NCBI RefSeq assembly: GCF_000710775.1
Contig: NZ_JOJP01000001.1
Coordinates: 835,400 to 899,399, forward strand
From: Endozoicomonas elysicola
GTDB taxonomy: Bacteria > Pseudomonadota > Gammaproteobacteria > Pseudomonadales > Endozoicomonadaceae
DNA: 64,000 bases
Direction: 5' to 3'
Below are positions 9,120-17,752 of the stretch, one piece after another. Positions within the stretch are counted from its first letter, which is position 1. Each line of letters starts with the position of its first letter. The translations under genes were made by a program, and so were the position numbers. The notes under the pieces are model-generated. The model was given only the letters and a program-made list of their open reading frames with translations. It searched no databases and had not been told where the DNA came from.

Positions 9120-11564
9120 ATGAAAGAGATTGTGGATAAGGCACTTGCTTCCACCGTGAAGCGAAGAACGTTTATGAAGTGGGGAACTGCTGCAGGCAGC
9201 GCAGCTGTGGTTGCTGCCAATACACTGCCTCTGAAGGCCTCAGCATCCTCTGCTGTAGAGACTGTGTCGGCTGAAGAGATCAAGTCAGTCTGGTCTGCCT
9301 GTACGGTAAACTGTGGCTCCCGCTGTGCACTGCGTCATCAGGTAAAAGACGGCGTTATCATCCATACCGAAACCGATAACACCGGTGAAGATGTCTATGG
9401 TGACCATCAGGTTCGTGCCTGTCTCCGTGGCCGTTCTTTCCGCAAGCGCGTCTACAACCCTGACCGTCTGAAATACCCGATGAAACGTGTGGGTAAGCGT
9501 GGTGAAGGTCGATTTGAGCGCATCAGCTGGGATGAAGCGTTTGACACCATTGCTGACAACCTCAAGCGCATCAAAAAAGAATATGGCAATGAAGCCATTT
9601 ACCTCAACTATTGCACTGGCACGTTGGGAGGCACGGTTTCCAAGTCCTGGCCGCCTGCTGCAACGCCAATTGCCCGTCTGATGAACTGCTGGGGTGGTTA
9701 TCTTAATCACTACGGTGATTACAGTACTGCTCAGATTGCTATCAGCCTGCCGTATATGTTTGGTGGTAGCTGGGTTGGCAACAACTGTACGTCTGACTTG
9801 GTAAATACACGACTGGTGGTTAACTTCGGTAATAACCCGGCAGAAACCCGTATGAGTGGTGGCGGTGTTATTTATCATCTGGCTGAAGCCCGTAAGCGCA
9901 GTAATGCACGCATGATCACCTTTGATCCGCGCATGACGGATACGACCCTGGGAGCCAATGATGAGTGGGTTCCTCTGCGTCCGGGCACTGATGCCGCGCT
10001 GGTAGCAGGTATGGCGTGGGTGATGATTACTGAAAATCTGGTAGATAACGACTTCCTGAGCAAGTACACCGTTGGCTACGATGAAAACTCGCTGCCTGAC
10101 AGTGCGCCGAAAGGTTCTTCCTGGAAATCCTATATTCTGGGCAACGGCAAAGACGGTGTTGAAAAGACCCCTCAGTGGGCGGCAAAAATTACCTCTGTAC
10201 CTGCAGAAACGATCATTCGTCTGGCGCGCGAAATTGCCATGACCAAACCCTGTAACATCATGCAGGGTTGGGGGCTTCAGCGTACTGCCAATGGTGAGCA
10301 GGCCAGTCGTGCCATCTGTATGCTGGCCGTGATGACTGGCAATGTGGGCCTTCCTGGTGGTGGTACTGGTGCTCGTGAAGGCAGCTACTCCATGCCGTTT
10401 GCTGCATTCCCGACGCTTAGTAACCCGGTTAAAACATCCATCCCCATGTTCCTGTGGACTGATGCCATCACCCGTCATGATGAGATGACTGACAAGACTG
10501 ATGGTATTCGTGGTGCTGAACGCCTGAGTCAGCCAATTAAGTTTATCTGGAACTATGCGGGCAACTGCATCATCAACCAGCATGCGGATACCAACCGCAC
10601 CCATGAGATTCTGCAGGATGACAGCAAGTGCGAAATGATTGTGGTCATTGATAACCACATGACGGCCAGTGCCCGCTATGCCGATATTCTGCTGCCTGAC
10701 CTGACTGCTGCAGAACAGCCTGACTTCGCCCCGAATGGTTCCTGTGGAAATATGGGCTACACCATCTTCTGTGACACGGCGGTTGAGCCTCTGTATGAGT
10801 GCCGCTCTGTATATGAAATGTGTACTGGTATTGCCAAGCGTCTGGGCGTTGAGCAGGCATACACTGAAGGTCGTGATCAGGAAGCCTGGCTGCGTCATAT
10901 CTATGGTGAATCCCAGAAGATGAACCCTGAGCTGGGTGATCTGGATTTTGATGCCTTCCGCGAAATGGGCATCGTCAAACAGAAGAATCCGGGGGAGCCT
11001 CATGTGGAGTTCCGTGCTTTCCGTGAAAATCCGGAAGCTAACCCGCTGGCGACGCCTTCTGGAAAGATTGAGATTTATTCTGAGCGTCTTGCCGATATCG
11101 CTTCCAGCTGGGTGTTGGGTGAGAGCGATATTATCCGGGCACTGCCAGAATACGCTTCTTCCTGGGAAGGGCATGAAGCAGACCATGCTGAACAGTATCC
11201 ACTGCAGATGTTTGGTTTCCACTTTAAAGCCCGTACTCACTCCACTTATGGCAACGTGGATGTGCTGCGCGAAACCAACCGTCAGGAAGTGTGGATCAAC
11301 CCTGTGGATGCCCAGAAGCGCAATATCAAAGACGGTGAAATGCTGAAGGTCTGGAATGACCGCGGTGAGATCCGTGTTGCTGCGAAAGTAACCGAGCGCA
11401 TCATGCCTGGCGTCGTCGCCATGGGGCAGGGCAGCTGGTACGCACCAGACCGCAATGGCGTGGATCGTGGAGCGTGTATGAATACCCTGACGACCCAGCG
11501 CCCATCACCACTGGCCAAGGGAAATCCTCAGCACAGTAACCTGGTTGAAATTGCCAAGGCATAA
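9120..11564 (+). CDS. dmsA: DMSO reductase-type molybdopterin catalytic subunit, copy 1
   Basis: Catalytic subunit of a periplasm-facing, menaquinol-linked reductase for DMSO or a related S- or N-oxide. A Tat signal (K-R-R-T-F-M-K-W-G) is followed by the N-terminal [4Fe-4S] motif (C-T-V-N-C-G-S-R-C, later R-A-C-L-R-G-R-S) and the bis-MGD binding domains. It resembles E. coli DmsA over its whole length, including the stretches G-T-L-G-G and N-H-Y-G-D-Y-S. I chose the ATG at 9120 because the Tat signal then aligns with copy 2. A TTG at 9060 or an ATG at 9087 would add residues outside the signal; none of the three has a strong ribosome site. First gene of dmsABC. The exact substrate cannot be read from the sequence. 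Confidence 0.93.
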   Translation: MKEIVDKALASTVKRRTFMKWGTAAGSAAVVAANTLPLKASASSAVETVSAEEIKSVWSACTVNCGSRCALRHQVKDGVIIHTETDNTGEDVYGDHQVRACLRGRSFRKRVYNPDRLKYPMKRVGKRGEGRFERISWDEAFDTIADNLKRIKKEYGNEAIYLNYCTGTLGGTVSKSWPPAATPIARLMNCWGGYLNHYGDYSTAQIAISLPYMFGGSWVGNNCTSDLVNTRLVVNFGNNPAETRMSGGGVIYHLAEARKRSNARMITFDPRMTDTTLGANDEWVPLRPGTDAALVAGMAWVMITENLVDNDFLSKYTVGYDENSLPDSAPKGSSWKSYILGNGKDGVEKTPQWAAKITSVPAETIIRLAREIAMTKPCNIMQGWGLQRTANGEQASRAICMLAVMTGNVGLPGGGTGAREGSYSMPFAAFPTLSNPVKTSIPMFLWTDAITRHDEMTDKTDGIRGAERLSQPIKFIWNYAGNCIINQHADTNRTHEILQDDSKCEMIVVIDNHMTASARYADILLPDLTAAEQPDFAPNGSCGNMGYTIFCDTAVEPLYECRSVYEMCTGIAKRLGVEQAYTEGRDQEAWLRHIYGESQKMNPELGDLDFDAFREMGIVKQKNPGEPHVEFRAFRENPEANPLATPSGKIEIYSERLADIASSWVLGESDIIRALPEYASSWEGHEADHAEQYPLQMFGFHFKARTHSTYGNVDVLRETNRQEVWINPVDAQKRNIKDGEMLKVWNDRGEIRVAAKVTERIMPGVVAMGQGSWYAPDRNGVDRGACMNTLTTQRPSPLAKGNPQHSNLVEIAKA

Positions 11565-11584
11565 CAGGATAGGAATAAAGTTCG

Positions 11585-12205
11585 ATGACTCAACTTGGAT
11601 TTTATGTCGACACGGCCAAGTGTACGGGCTGCAAAACCTGTCAGCTGTCGTGCAAAGATGAAAACGATCTGAAGGTCGGTGTGAACTGGCGCCGGGTCTA
11701 TGAGTACGGTGGCGGTAGCTGGATTCAAAACGAAGACGGCACCTACGCCCAGGACGTGTTTGCTTATTACACGTCCATCAGTTGTAACCACTGCGCCAAG
11801 CCAGCCTGTACCAAGGCCTGCCCAACCGGTGCCATGCACAAGCGTGACAAGGATGGTCTGGTGGTTGTGGACGCCGATGTCTGTGTTGGCTGCCGTTACT
11901 GCGAAATGGCCTGCCCATACGGGGCACCTCAGTTTGATGCAGAAAAGAAAGTCATGACCAAGTGTGATGGCTGCTTCGACCGCGTTGAGCAGGGCAAGAA
12001 GCCGATCTGTATCGAATCCTGCCCGCTGCGAGCCCTGGATTTTGGTCCGATCGAAGAACTGCGTGCCAAGTACGGAACGGAAGCGGATATCGCGCCACTG
12101 CCAGACTCTTCACTGACCGAGCCATCGCTGGTGATGAAGGCGAGCCGTCATGCCAAACCTTCCGGTGATAAGACCGGACGCATCATGAACACACGGGAGG
12201 TGTAA
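11585..12205 (+). CDS. dmsB: DMSO reductase iron-sulfur subunit, copy 1
   Basis: Electron-transfer subunit between the membrane anchor and DmsA. It has 206 residues (E. coli 205) and four ferredoxin-type cysteine groups, including C-T-G-C-K-T-C-Q-L-S-C, C-N-H-C-A-K-P-A-C and C-V-G-C-R-Y-C-E-M-A-C. There is no signal peptide, as is normal: it is exported with DmsA. It starts 21 bases after the dmsA stop and ends three bases before dmsC. It differs from copy 2 at only two residues (K/M and L/M near residues 139 and 167). Confidence 0.97.
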   Translation: MTQLGFYVDTAKCTGCKTCQLSCKDENDLKVGVNWRRVYEYGGGSWIQNEDGTYAQDVFAYYTSISCNHCAKPACTKACPTGAMHKRDKDGLVVVDADVCVGCRYCEMACPYGAPQFDAEKKVMTKCDGCFDRVEQGKKPICIESCPLRALDFGPIEELRAKYGTEADIAPLPDSSLTEPSLVMKASRHAKPSGDKTGRIMNTREV

Positions 12206-12207
12206 CC

Positions 12208-13056
12208 ATGCACGAGTTGCCACTGGTATTTTTTACGGTTCTGGCACAGGGAACCGTTGGCCTGTTCCTGGTACTGGCCTGCCTGTTGATGGCGAACAGC
12301 GATGCGAATCGTCAGCAGCTGTTGAACAAACTGCTGATGGTAGTTCTGGTTCTGCTGGGTATCTCGGGCGCTGCGGCCATGACGCACCTGGGTCAGCCAC
12401 TGCGTGCCGTGAACGTGATCTTTGGTCTGGAACACCTCTCTGCACTGAGTGTTGAGATTATGACCACCTCCCTGTTTGGTGGTGCAGTCTTTACCTATGT
12501 GGCCATGGTGCACTTCGGTATCTTGCCAAAGCTGCAGAAACTGGTACTGGCCGGAGCCATGGGGCTGGGCGTTCTGTTACTGCTGGCCATTGCCAATGTG
12601 TACACACTGGCCACTGTACCGGCCTGGAACAGCGGCTGGACCATCTTCCAGTTTGTAATGACCGCTTTTGTGGTGGGTATCCCTGCAGCTGCGCTGATGC
12701 TCAGAAGCCAATCGGTTTCTCTGGGAGCGTTCCAGAAGAACACAGATCGTGCACTGGCCACTTTGGGCTTTATCACCCTGGGTCTGGTTCTGGTGGGTTA
12801 CCCACTGTACCTGTTCTGGCTGGGGCAGGTTGACCTGCCTGCTAATCCTCTGGGTCTGTTTGACTACCACGGTAGTCTGATGCTGGCCCGCCTTGGCCTG
12901 CTGTTTGCCGGTCTCGGTGTTTGGGTGATTGCTGCCACTCGTGGTAACAACTCGGCAGTTGGTCTGGCGGCCGTGAGTACAGTGCTGGTACTGACGGCTG
13001 AACTGTGTGGTCGTATTTTCTTCTACGACCTGCATATGTTTGCCAGCGGGATGTGA
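12208..13056 (+). CDS. dmsC: DMSO reductase membrane anchor subunit, copy 1
   Basis: Inner-membrane quinol-oxidising anchor for DmsAB. It has 282 residues and about eight hydrophobic segments, the usual design of DmsC. The start at 12208 follows GGAGG and sits directly after dmsB. The protein is nearly identical to copy 2 (17 kb), with only a handful of conservative changes. It ends the first dms operon; the sequence diverges immediately after the stop. Confidence 0.95.
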   Translation: MHELPLVFFTVLAQGTVGLFLVLACLLMANSDANRQQLLNKLLMVVLVLLGISGAAAMTHLGQPLRAVNVIFGLEHLSALSVEIMTTSLFGGAVFTYVAMVHFGILPKLQKLVLAGAMGLGVLLLLAIANVYTLATVPAWNSGWTIFQFVMTAFVVGIPAAALMLRSQSVSLGAFQKNTDRALATLGFITLGLVLVGYPLYLFWLGQVDLPANPLGLFDYHGSLMLARLGLLFAGLGVWVIAATRGNNSAVGLAAVSTVLVLTAELCGRIFFYDLHMFASGM

Positions 13057-13069
13057 TTCAATATATTTT

Positions 13070-13092
13070 CCTCCGCTATTTCCTGGCGGAGG
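13070..13092. terminator. Weak hairpin between dmsC and the cupin gene
   Basis: Seven-bp stem (CCTCCGC with GCGGAGG) between two convergent genes. There is no clear T-run on either strand, so terminator function is only suggested by position. Confidence 0.35.
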
Positions 13093-13108
13093 TCTGGGCC
13101 TCTGGAAG

Positions 13109-13474
13109 TTAACTTTGTTTGATTGCCAGGGGCTTACCTTTAAGTCCAGCATGAAATATCAGAATAACGGTTGGTCTGTGTCCTGGGTTAAACCCTTTAT
13201 GCCATTGGTTGACCACATCGGCATATGCCTCTCCTTCCAGTAAGTGCACTTCTTTTCTCCCATCCTCACTTTGAAATACCAGCTCACCGCTCAATATAAT
13301 CCCTGCATTGATAACAGGGTGGGTATGTAATGAGACCTGACCAGAAGGGGGAACCACAATTTTCACGACTTCAACTTCAGGCTGACCGGAACCGTATTCT
13401 GGTAACAGGGAACCATCCCAGCTTGTGCTGGTCAGCAGTAGTTCTTCTGCCTGAATATCATTCATTACCTGCAC
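13109..13474 (-). CDS. Small cupin-domain protein
   Basis: A 121-residue single-domain cupin. The first motif is visible as H-T-H-P-V-I-N-A-G-I-I-L-S-G-E-L around residues 58-73. The second is weaker (H-L-L-E-G-E-A-Y-A-D then Q-W-H-K-G). The two histidines of H-T-H and the one in W-H-K could bind a metal. Small cupins act as sugar or small-molecule binding proteins, isomerases or dioxygenases; nothing here decides between them. It lies between the two dms operons, convergent with the first and divergent from the second. It may mark the break left by the operon duplication. Confidence 0.8.
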   Translation of the reverse strand: MQVMNDIQAEELLLTSTSWDGSLLPEYGSGQPEVEVVKIVVPPSGQVSLHTHPVINAGIILSGELVFQSEDGRKEVHLLEGEAYADVVNQWHKGFNPGHRPTVILIFHAGLKGKPLAIKQS

Positions 13475-13631
13475 CCTATTGAGTGATATCAGCTGTAATC
13501 ATAGTTGGGGTGTATTGAGATGTATTTGGTGCTCAATAAAGAATCATTCTCAATTGCCGGTGCGCCGTGCTCTTCAGCGTGCTCGATAAATTCCTACCCC
13601 TTTCAGTAATTGCCTCAAACCCTGCAAAAAA

Positions 13632-13674
13632 TTGATCTGTGTCAATCGGTTATTGATTGGCCAGCTCGTATTAT
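13632..13674 (+). promoter_or_regulatory. FNR box and -10 of dms operon 2
   Basis: TTGATCTGTGTCAA at 13632-13645 matches the FNR consensus at nine of ten positions. TATTAT at 13669-13674 is the -10, starting 30.5 bp from the box centre, exactly as at operon 1. The start codon is 142 bp downstream of the box. Confidence 0.7.
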
Positions 13675-13786
13675 CAGCGCCATTTCACCAGTTCATTATT
13701 TAAACAGAGATGCATTTTGTAAGGGTGCGTTTCAACACTACTTGGTTATGTGCTGGTTCCCGGTTTTAGTGATAACGGTAAAATAA

Positions 13787-16216
13787 ATGAAGAAACTTCT
13801 CGATAGTGCGCTGTCGTCTGTCATCAAGCGAAGAACCTTTATGAAGTGGGGTACTGCTGCGGGCAGTGCCGCTGTTGTCGCTGGCAATGCTCTTCCTCTG
13901 AAAGCCATGGCATCTGATTCAGCACAGGAAAAAACCGCTGAAGAAAAAGTGACCTGGTCTGCCTGTATGGTGAACTGTGGCAGCCGCTGTCCTGTTCAGG
14001 TTCATACCAAAGATGGCGTTATCACCCATGTTGAGTCCGATAACCGTGGCGATGACGTATACGGTGATCATCAGATCCGTGCCTGTCTTCGTGGCCGCTC
14101 CATCAAACAGCGGGTATACAACCCTGATCGTCTGAAATACCCAATGAAGCGGGTAGGCAAGCGTGGTGAAGGCCGTTTTGAACGCATCAGCTGGGATGAG
14201 GCGCTGGACACCATTGCCAAACAGCTGAAGTACACCATCGATACTTACGGTAACGATGCAATCTATTACCAGTATGGCTCCGGTACTCAGGGTTATAAAA
14301 CTGATGGTCCTTTTGCCTCCAAGCGCCTGCTGAATATGCTGGGTGGCTTTTTGCCTTACTACGGTAACTACAGCTGGGGACAGATTCAATTTGCTCTGCC
14401 ATTTACTTACGGTGGTGGACGTCCAGCAGCATTCGGTAGTTTCACCAGTGAAATTGCTAACGCAGAACTGCTGGTCATGTTTGGTTACAACCCTGCAGAA
14501 ACCCGTATGAGTGGTGGTGGTGAAATCTACGAGCACATTAACTCTGTGAACAGCAAGAATGTTCGCACCATCATCATTGACCCTCGTTATACCGACACCA
14601 TGCTGGGCAAAGAGTCTGAGTGGATTCCAATCCGCCCGGGTACTGATGCTGCTCTGGTAGAAGCCATGGCGTGGGTGCTGATCAACGAGAAGATGGTGGA
14701 TGAAGCATTTCTCGAGAAGTTCTGCGTTGGTTACGATGAAAAAACGCTGCCAGCCAGTGCGCCAAAGAATGGTCACTACAAAGCCCATATCCTTGGTCAG
14801 GGTGCTGATGGCATTGAGAAAACGCCAGAGTGGGCTGCAAAAATCACCGGCATTCCAGCGAAGAAAATCATTCAGCTGGCTCGTGAAATTGGTAATGCCA
14901 AGCCGGCTTACATCATTCAGGGAACTGGTATTCAGCGCCAGGCCAACGGTGAGCAGGCAAGCCGTGCCATCTGTATGCTGCCAATTCTGACCGGTAATAT
15001 CGGCCTTGCTGGTACCAATACGGGCGAAATGCCTGGGAACTTCGGCTTCCCTGTGAAAACTCTGCCGGTTGGTACCAACCCGATCAAGACGACGATTCCA
15101 TTCTTCAAATGGAGTGATGCGATTTGGCGGCACGCTGAGATGACTGATAAGACGGATGGCCTGCAGGGCGGAACTTCACTGAAGAACCCGATCAAGTTCA
15201 TCTGGCAATATGCGGGCAACATCACGGTTAACCAGCACTCTGACATCAACCGAACAAAAGAGATCCTGTCGGATGAGAGTCTGTGCGAGTTCATTCTGGT
15301 GTTCGAAAACCATATGACGCCGACCGCACGGTTTGCTGACATTCTGCTGCCGGACATCACCACCATCGAAAATTATGAAGTGGCAAGCAATGGTTATGCG
15401 TCAGGAAGCCTGGGTGCAGTGATTCCTCTGGTACCAGCGATTGCTCCGATGTATGAGTGCCGCAGTGCATACGACATCTGTTCAGGTATTGCCAAACGCT
15501 TTGGTCTGGAAGAGCAGTACACAGAAGGCAAAACCCATGAGCAGTGGGTAGCGGAGCTCTATGAGCAGATGCGTGAAGAGCAGCCTCAGGTTCCAACGCT
15601 GGAAGATCTGCGTCGCGACGGTCCATACAAGCAGCTGGCACCGAAGAACATTCGCATTGCTCTGGAAGGTTTCCGCAAGGACCCTGTGAAGAATCCTCTG
15701 GGTACGCCATCCGGAAAAATCGAGATCTACTCCGAACAACTGGCGACTATCGCCACAGAATGGGCACTGCCAGAAGGTGATGTAGTGACACCGCTGCCTC
15801 AGTATGTCACGACCTGGGAAAGCCATTTGGATCCGCTGACTGAGAAGTACCCACTGCAGCTGATTGGTTATCACACTAAGGGCCGTGTGCATTCCACATA
15901 CCATAACGTAGCGTTCCTGCGCGAAGCGGTAACCGATGCCGTGTGGATGAACCCTGCCGATGCAGAAGCACGTGGAATCAAAGATGGTGACATGCTGAAA
16001 GTCTGGAATGACCGTGGTGAGACCCGAGTCCCGGCTAAAGTCAGCCCTCGTATTATGCCGGGCGTTGCCGCTCTGGCGGAAGGCGCTTGGTACACACCGG
16101 GTAAAGACGGTGTTGATCGCGGTGGCTCATTCAACGTACTGACGACTCAGCGTAATACGCCGCTGTCTAAAGGTAACCCGATGCACACCAATCTGGTTGA
16201 AATTGCCAAGGCATAA
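13787..16216 (+). CDS. dmsA: DMSO reductase-type molybdopterin catalytic subunit, copy 2
   Basis: A second DmsA-family catalytic subunit of 809 residues with the same Tat motif (K-R-R-T-F-M-K-W-G), the same Cys cluster motif (C-M-V-N-C-G-S-R-C) and the same domain order as copy 1. It is clearly diverged along its length. Around residues 165-200, close to the molybdenum site, G-S-G-T-Q-G-Y replaces G-T-G-T-L-G-G of the E. coli type, and a W-P-P segment is missing. A different substrate preference is therefore plausible but not shown. The ATG at 13787 has no strong ribosome site but fits the Tat signal exactly. The last eight codons are identical to copy 1, where the homogenised block begins. 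Confidence 0.93.
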   Translation: MKKLLDSALSSVIKRRTFMKWGTAAGSAAVVAGNALPLKAMASDSAQEKTAEEKVTWSACMVNCGSRCPVQVHTKDGVITHVESDNRGDDVYGDHQIRACLRGRSIKQRVYNPDRLKYPMKRVGKRGEGRFERISWDEALDTIAKQLKYTIDTYGNDAIYYQYGSGTQGYKTDGPFASKRLLNMLGGFLPYYGNYSWGQIQFALPFTYGGGRPAAFGSFTSEIANAELLVMFGYNPAETRMSGGGEIYEHINSVNSKNVRTIIIDPRYTDTMLGKESEWIPIRPGTDAALVEAMAWVLINEKMVDEAFLEKFCVGYDEKTLPASAPKNGHYKAHILGQGADGIEKTPEWAAKITGIPAKKIIQLAREIGNAKPAYIIQGTGIQRQANGEQASRAICMLPILTGNIGLAGTNTGEMPGNFGFPVKTLPVGTNPIKTTIPFFKWSDAIWRHAEMTDKTDGLQGGTSLKNPIKFIWQYAGNITVNQHSDINRTKEILSDESLCEFILVFENHMTPTARFADILLPDITTIENYEVASNGYASGSLGAVIPLVPAIAPMYECRSAYDICSGIAKRFGLEEQYTEGKTHEQWVAELYEQMREEQPQVPTLEDLRRDGPYKQLAPKNIRIALEGFRKDPVKNPLGTPSGKIEIYSEQLATIATEWALPEGDVVTPLPQYVTTWESHLDPLTEKYPLQLIGYHTKGRVHSTYHNVAFLREAVTDAVWMNPADAEARGIKDGDMLKVWNDRGETRVPAKVSPRIMPGVAALAEGAWYTPGKDGVDRGGSFNVLTTQRNTPLSKGNPMHTNLVEIAKA

Positions 16217-16236
16217 CAGGATAGGAATAAAGTTCG

Positions 16237-16857
16237 ATGACTCAACTTGGATTTTATGTCGACACGGCCAAGTGTACGGGCTGCAAAACCTGTCAATTGT
16301 CGTGCAAAGATGAAAATGATCTTAAGGTCGGCGTGAACTGGCGCCGGGTCTATGAGTACGGTGGTGGTAGCTGGATTCAGAACGAAGACGGCACCTACGC
16401 CCAGGACGTGTTTGCTTATTACACGTCCATCAGCTGTAACCACTGTGCCAAGCCAGCCTGTACCAAGGCCTGTCCAACCGGTGCCATGCACAAGCGTGAC
16501 AAGGACGGTCTGGTGGTTGTAGATGCTGACGTCTGTGTTGGCTGCCGTTACTGCGAAATGGCCTGCCCATACGGCGCACCTCAGTTTGATGCAGAAAAGA
16601 AAGTCATGACCAAGTGTGATGGCTGCTTCGACCGTGTTGAGCAGGGTAAGATGCCGATCTGTATCGAATCCTGCCCACTGCGTGCCCTGGATTTTGGTCC
16701 CATCGAAGAACTGCGTGCCAAGTACGGAACGGAAGCGGACATCGCGCCAATGCCAGACTCTTCACTGACCGAGCCATCGCTGGTGATGAAGGCGAGTCGT
16801 CATGCCAAACCTTCCGGTGACAAGACCGGACGCATCATGAACACACGGGAGGTGTAA
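16237..16857 (+). CDS. dmsB: DMSO reductase iron-sulfur subunit, copy 2
   Basis: A 206-residue ferredoxin-like subunit with four cysteine clusters, identical to copy 1 except for two residues. It carries electrons from DmsC to the second DmsA. Because the two DmsB proteins are almost the same, they may be interchangeable between the two catalytic subunits; this is inference. It is spaced 20 bases from dmsA and two bases from dmsC, as in copy 1. Confidence 0.97.
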   Translation: MTQLGFYVDTAKCTGCKTCQLSCKDENDLKVGVNWRRVYEYGGGSWIQNEDGTYAQDVFAYYTSISCNHCAKPACTKACPTGAMHKRDKDGLVVVDADVCVGCRYCEMACPYGAPQFDAEKKVMTKCDGCFDRVEQGKMPICIESCPLRALDFGPIEELRAKYGTEADIAPMPDSSLTEPSLVMKASRHAKPSGDKTGRIMNTREV

Positions 16858-16859
16858 CC

Positions 16860-17708
16860 ATGCACGAGCTGCCACTGGTATTTTTTACGGTTCTGGCACA
16901 GGGAACCGTTGGCCTTTTCCTGGTGCTGGCCTGCTTGTTGATGGCGAACAGCGATGCGACTCGTCAGCAGCTGTTGAATAAACTGCTGATGGTAGTTCTG
17001 GTGCTGCTGGGTATCTCCGGCGCGGCAGCCATGACGCACCTGGGTCAGCCACTGCGTGCCGTGAACGTGATCTTTGGTCTGGAACACCTCTCTGCACTGA
17101 GTGTTGAGATCATGACCACGTCTCTGTTTGGTGGTGCAGTCTTCACCTATGTGGCCATGGTGCACTTCGGTATCCTGCCAAAGCTGCAGAAGCTGGTACT
17201 GGCTGGCGCCATGGGTCTTGGCGTTCTGTTACTGCTGGCCATTGCCAATGTGTACACACTGGCCACTGTACCGGCCTGGAACAGCGGCTGGACCATCTTC
17301 CAGTTTGTCATGACCGCTTTTGTGGTGGGTGTACCTGCGGCAGCGCTGATGCTGAGAAGTCAGTCCGCTTCTCTGGGTACGTTCCAGAAAAACACGGACC
17401 GAGCACTGGGCACCCTGGGCTTTATCACTCTGGGTCTGGTACTGGTGGGTTACCCACTGTACCTGTTCTGGCTGGGTCAGGTTGATCTGCCTGCCAACCC
17501 GCTGGGTCTGTTTGACTACCACGGTAGTCTGATGCTGGCCCGCCTTGGTCTGCTGTTTGCCGGCCTGGGTATCTGGGTGGTTGCTGCTACTCGTGGCAAT
17601 AACTCAGCGGTTGGTCTGGCGGCCGTGAGCACAGTCCTGGTGCTGACGGCTGAACTGTGTGGTCGTATTTTCTTCTACGACCTGCATATGTTTGCCAGCG
17701 GGATGTGA
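16860..17708 (+). CDS. dmsC: DMSO reductase membrane anchor subunit, copy 2
   Basis: A 282-residue membrane anchor with about eight hydrophobic segments, almost identical to copy 1. Changes such as N to T near residue 31 and V to A in the middle loop are conservative. It oxidises quinol and passes electrons to DmsB. The GGAGG ribosome site lies just before the ATG. The stop is followed by a hairpin shared with the convergent gene at 17731. Confidence 0.95.
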   Translation: MHELPLVFFTVLAQGTVGLFLVLACLLMANSDATRQQLLNKLLMVVLVLLGISGAAAMTHLGQPLRAVNVIFGLEHLSALSVEIMTTSLFGGAVFTYVAMVHFGILPKLQKLVLAGAMGLGVLLLLAIANVYTLATVPAWNSGWTIFQFVMTAFVVGVPAAALMLRSQSASLGTFQKNTDRALGTLGFITLGLVLVGYPLYLFWLGQVDLPANPLGLFDYHGSLMLARLGLLFAGLGIWVVAATRGNNSAVGLAAVSTVLVLTAELCGRIFFYDLHMFASGM

Positions 17709-17718
17709 GCTGTTAAAT

Positions 17719-17752
17719 TGTTACATAGCCCTATGAAAAGGGCTGTGTAACA
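17719..17752. terminator. Bidirectional hairpin after dms operon 2
   Basis: Fourteen-bp stem (TGTTACATAGCCCT with AGGGCTGTGTAACA, one G-T pair) placed between two convergent genes. It overlaps the last codons of the leftward gene. The T-run is poor, so it may be a weak or Rho-assisted terminator. Confidence 0.6.

Larger units (their letters stand above)
11541..13056 (+). repeat. Near-identical dmsBC block, copy 1
   Basis: From the last eight codons of dmsA through the dmsC stop, this 1516-bp block pairs with 16193-17708 at a constant offset of 4652 bp and without gaps. Differences are few and mostly silent. Outside both ends the similarity drops abruptly: dmsA is diverged, and the sequence after the dmsC stop is unrelated. 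Confidence 0.9.
16193..17708 (+). repeat. Near-identical dmsBC block, copy 2
   Basis: The partner of 11541-13056, collinear and gap-free, including an identical dmsA-dmsB spacer. See the first copy for the boundaries. Confidence 0.9.

Noticed and set aside
9285-11240. 651-codon open frame on the minus strand across dmsA copy 1
   Set aside because: It is antisense to a gene with full homology and motifs, its product has no recognisable features, and similar antisense frames appear in other GC-balanced genes here (7166-8563, 13919-15133).
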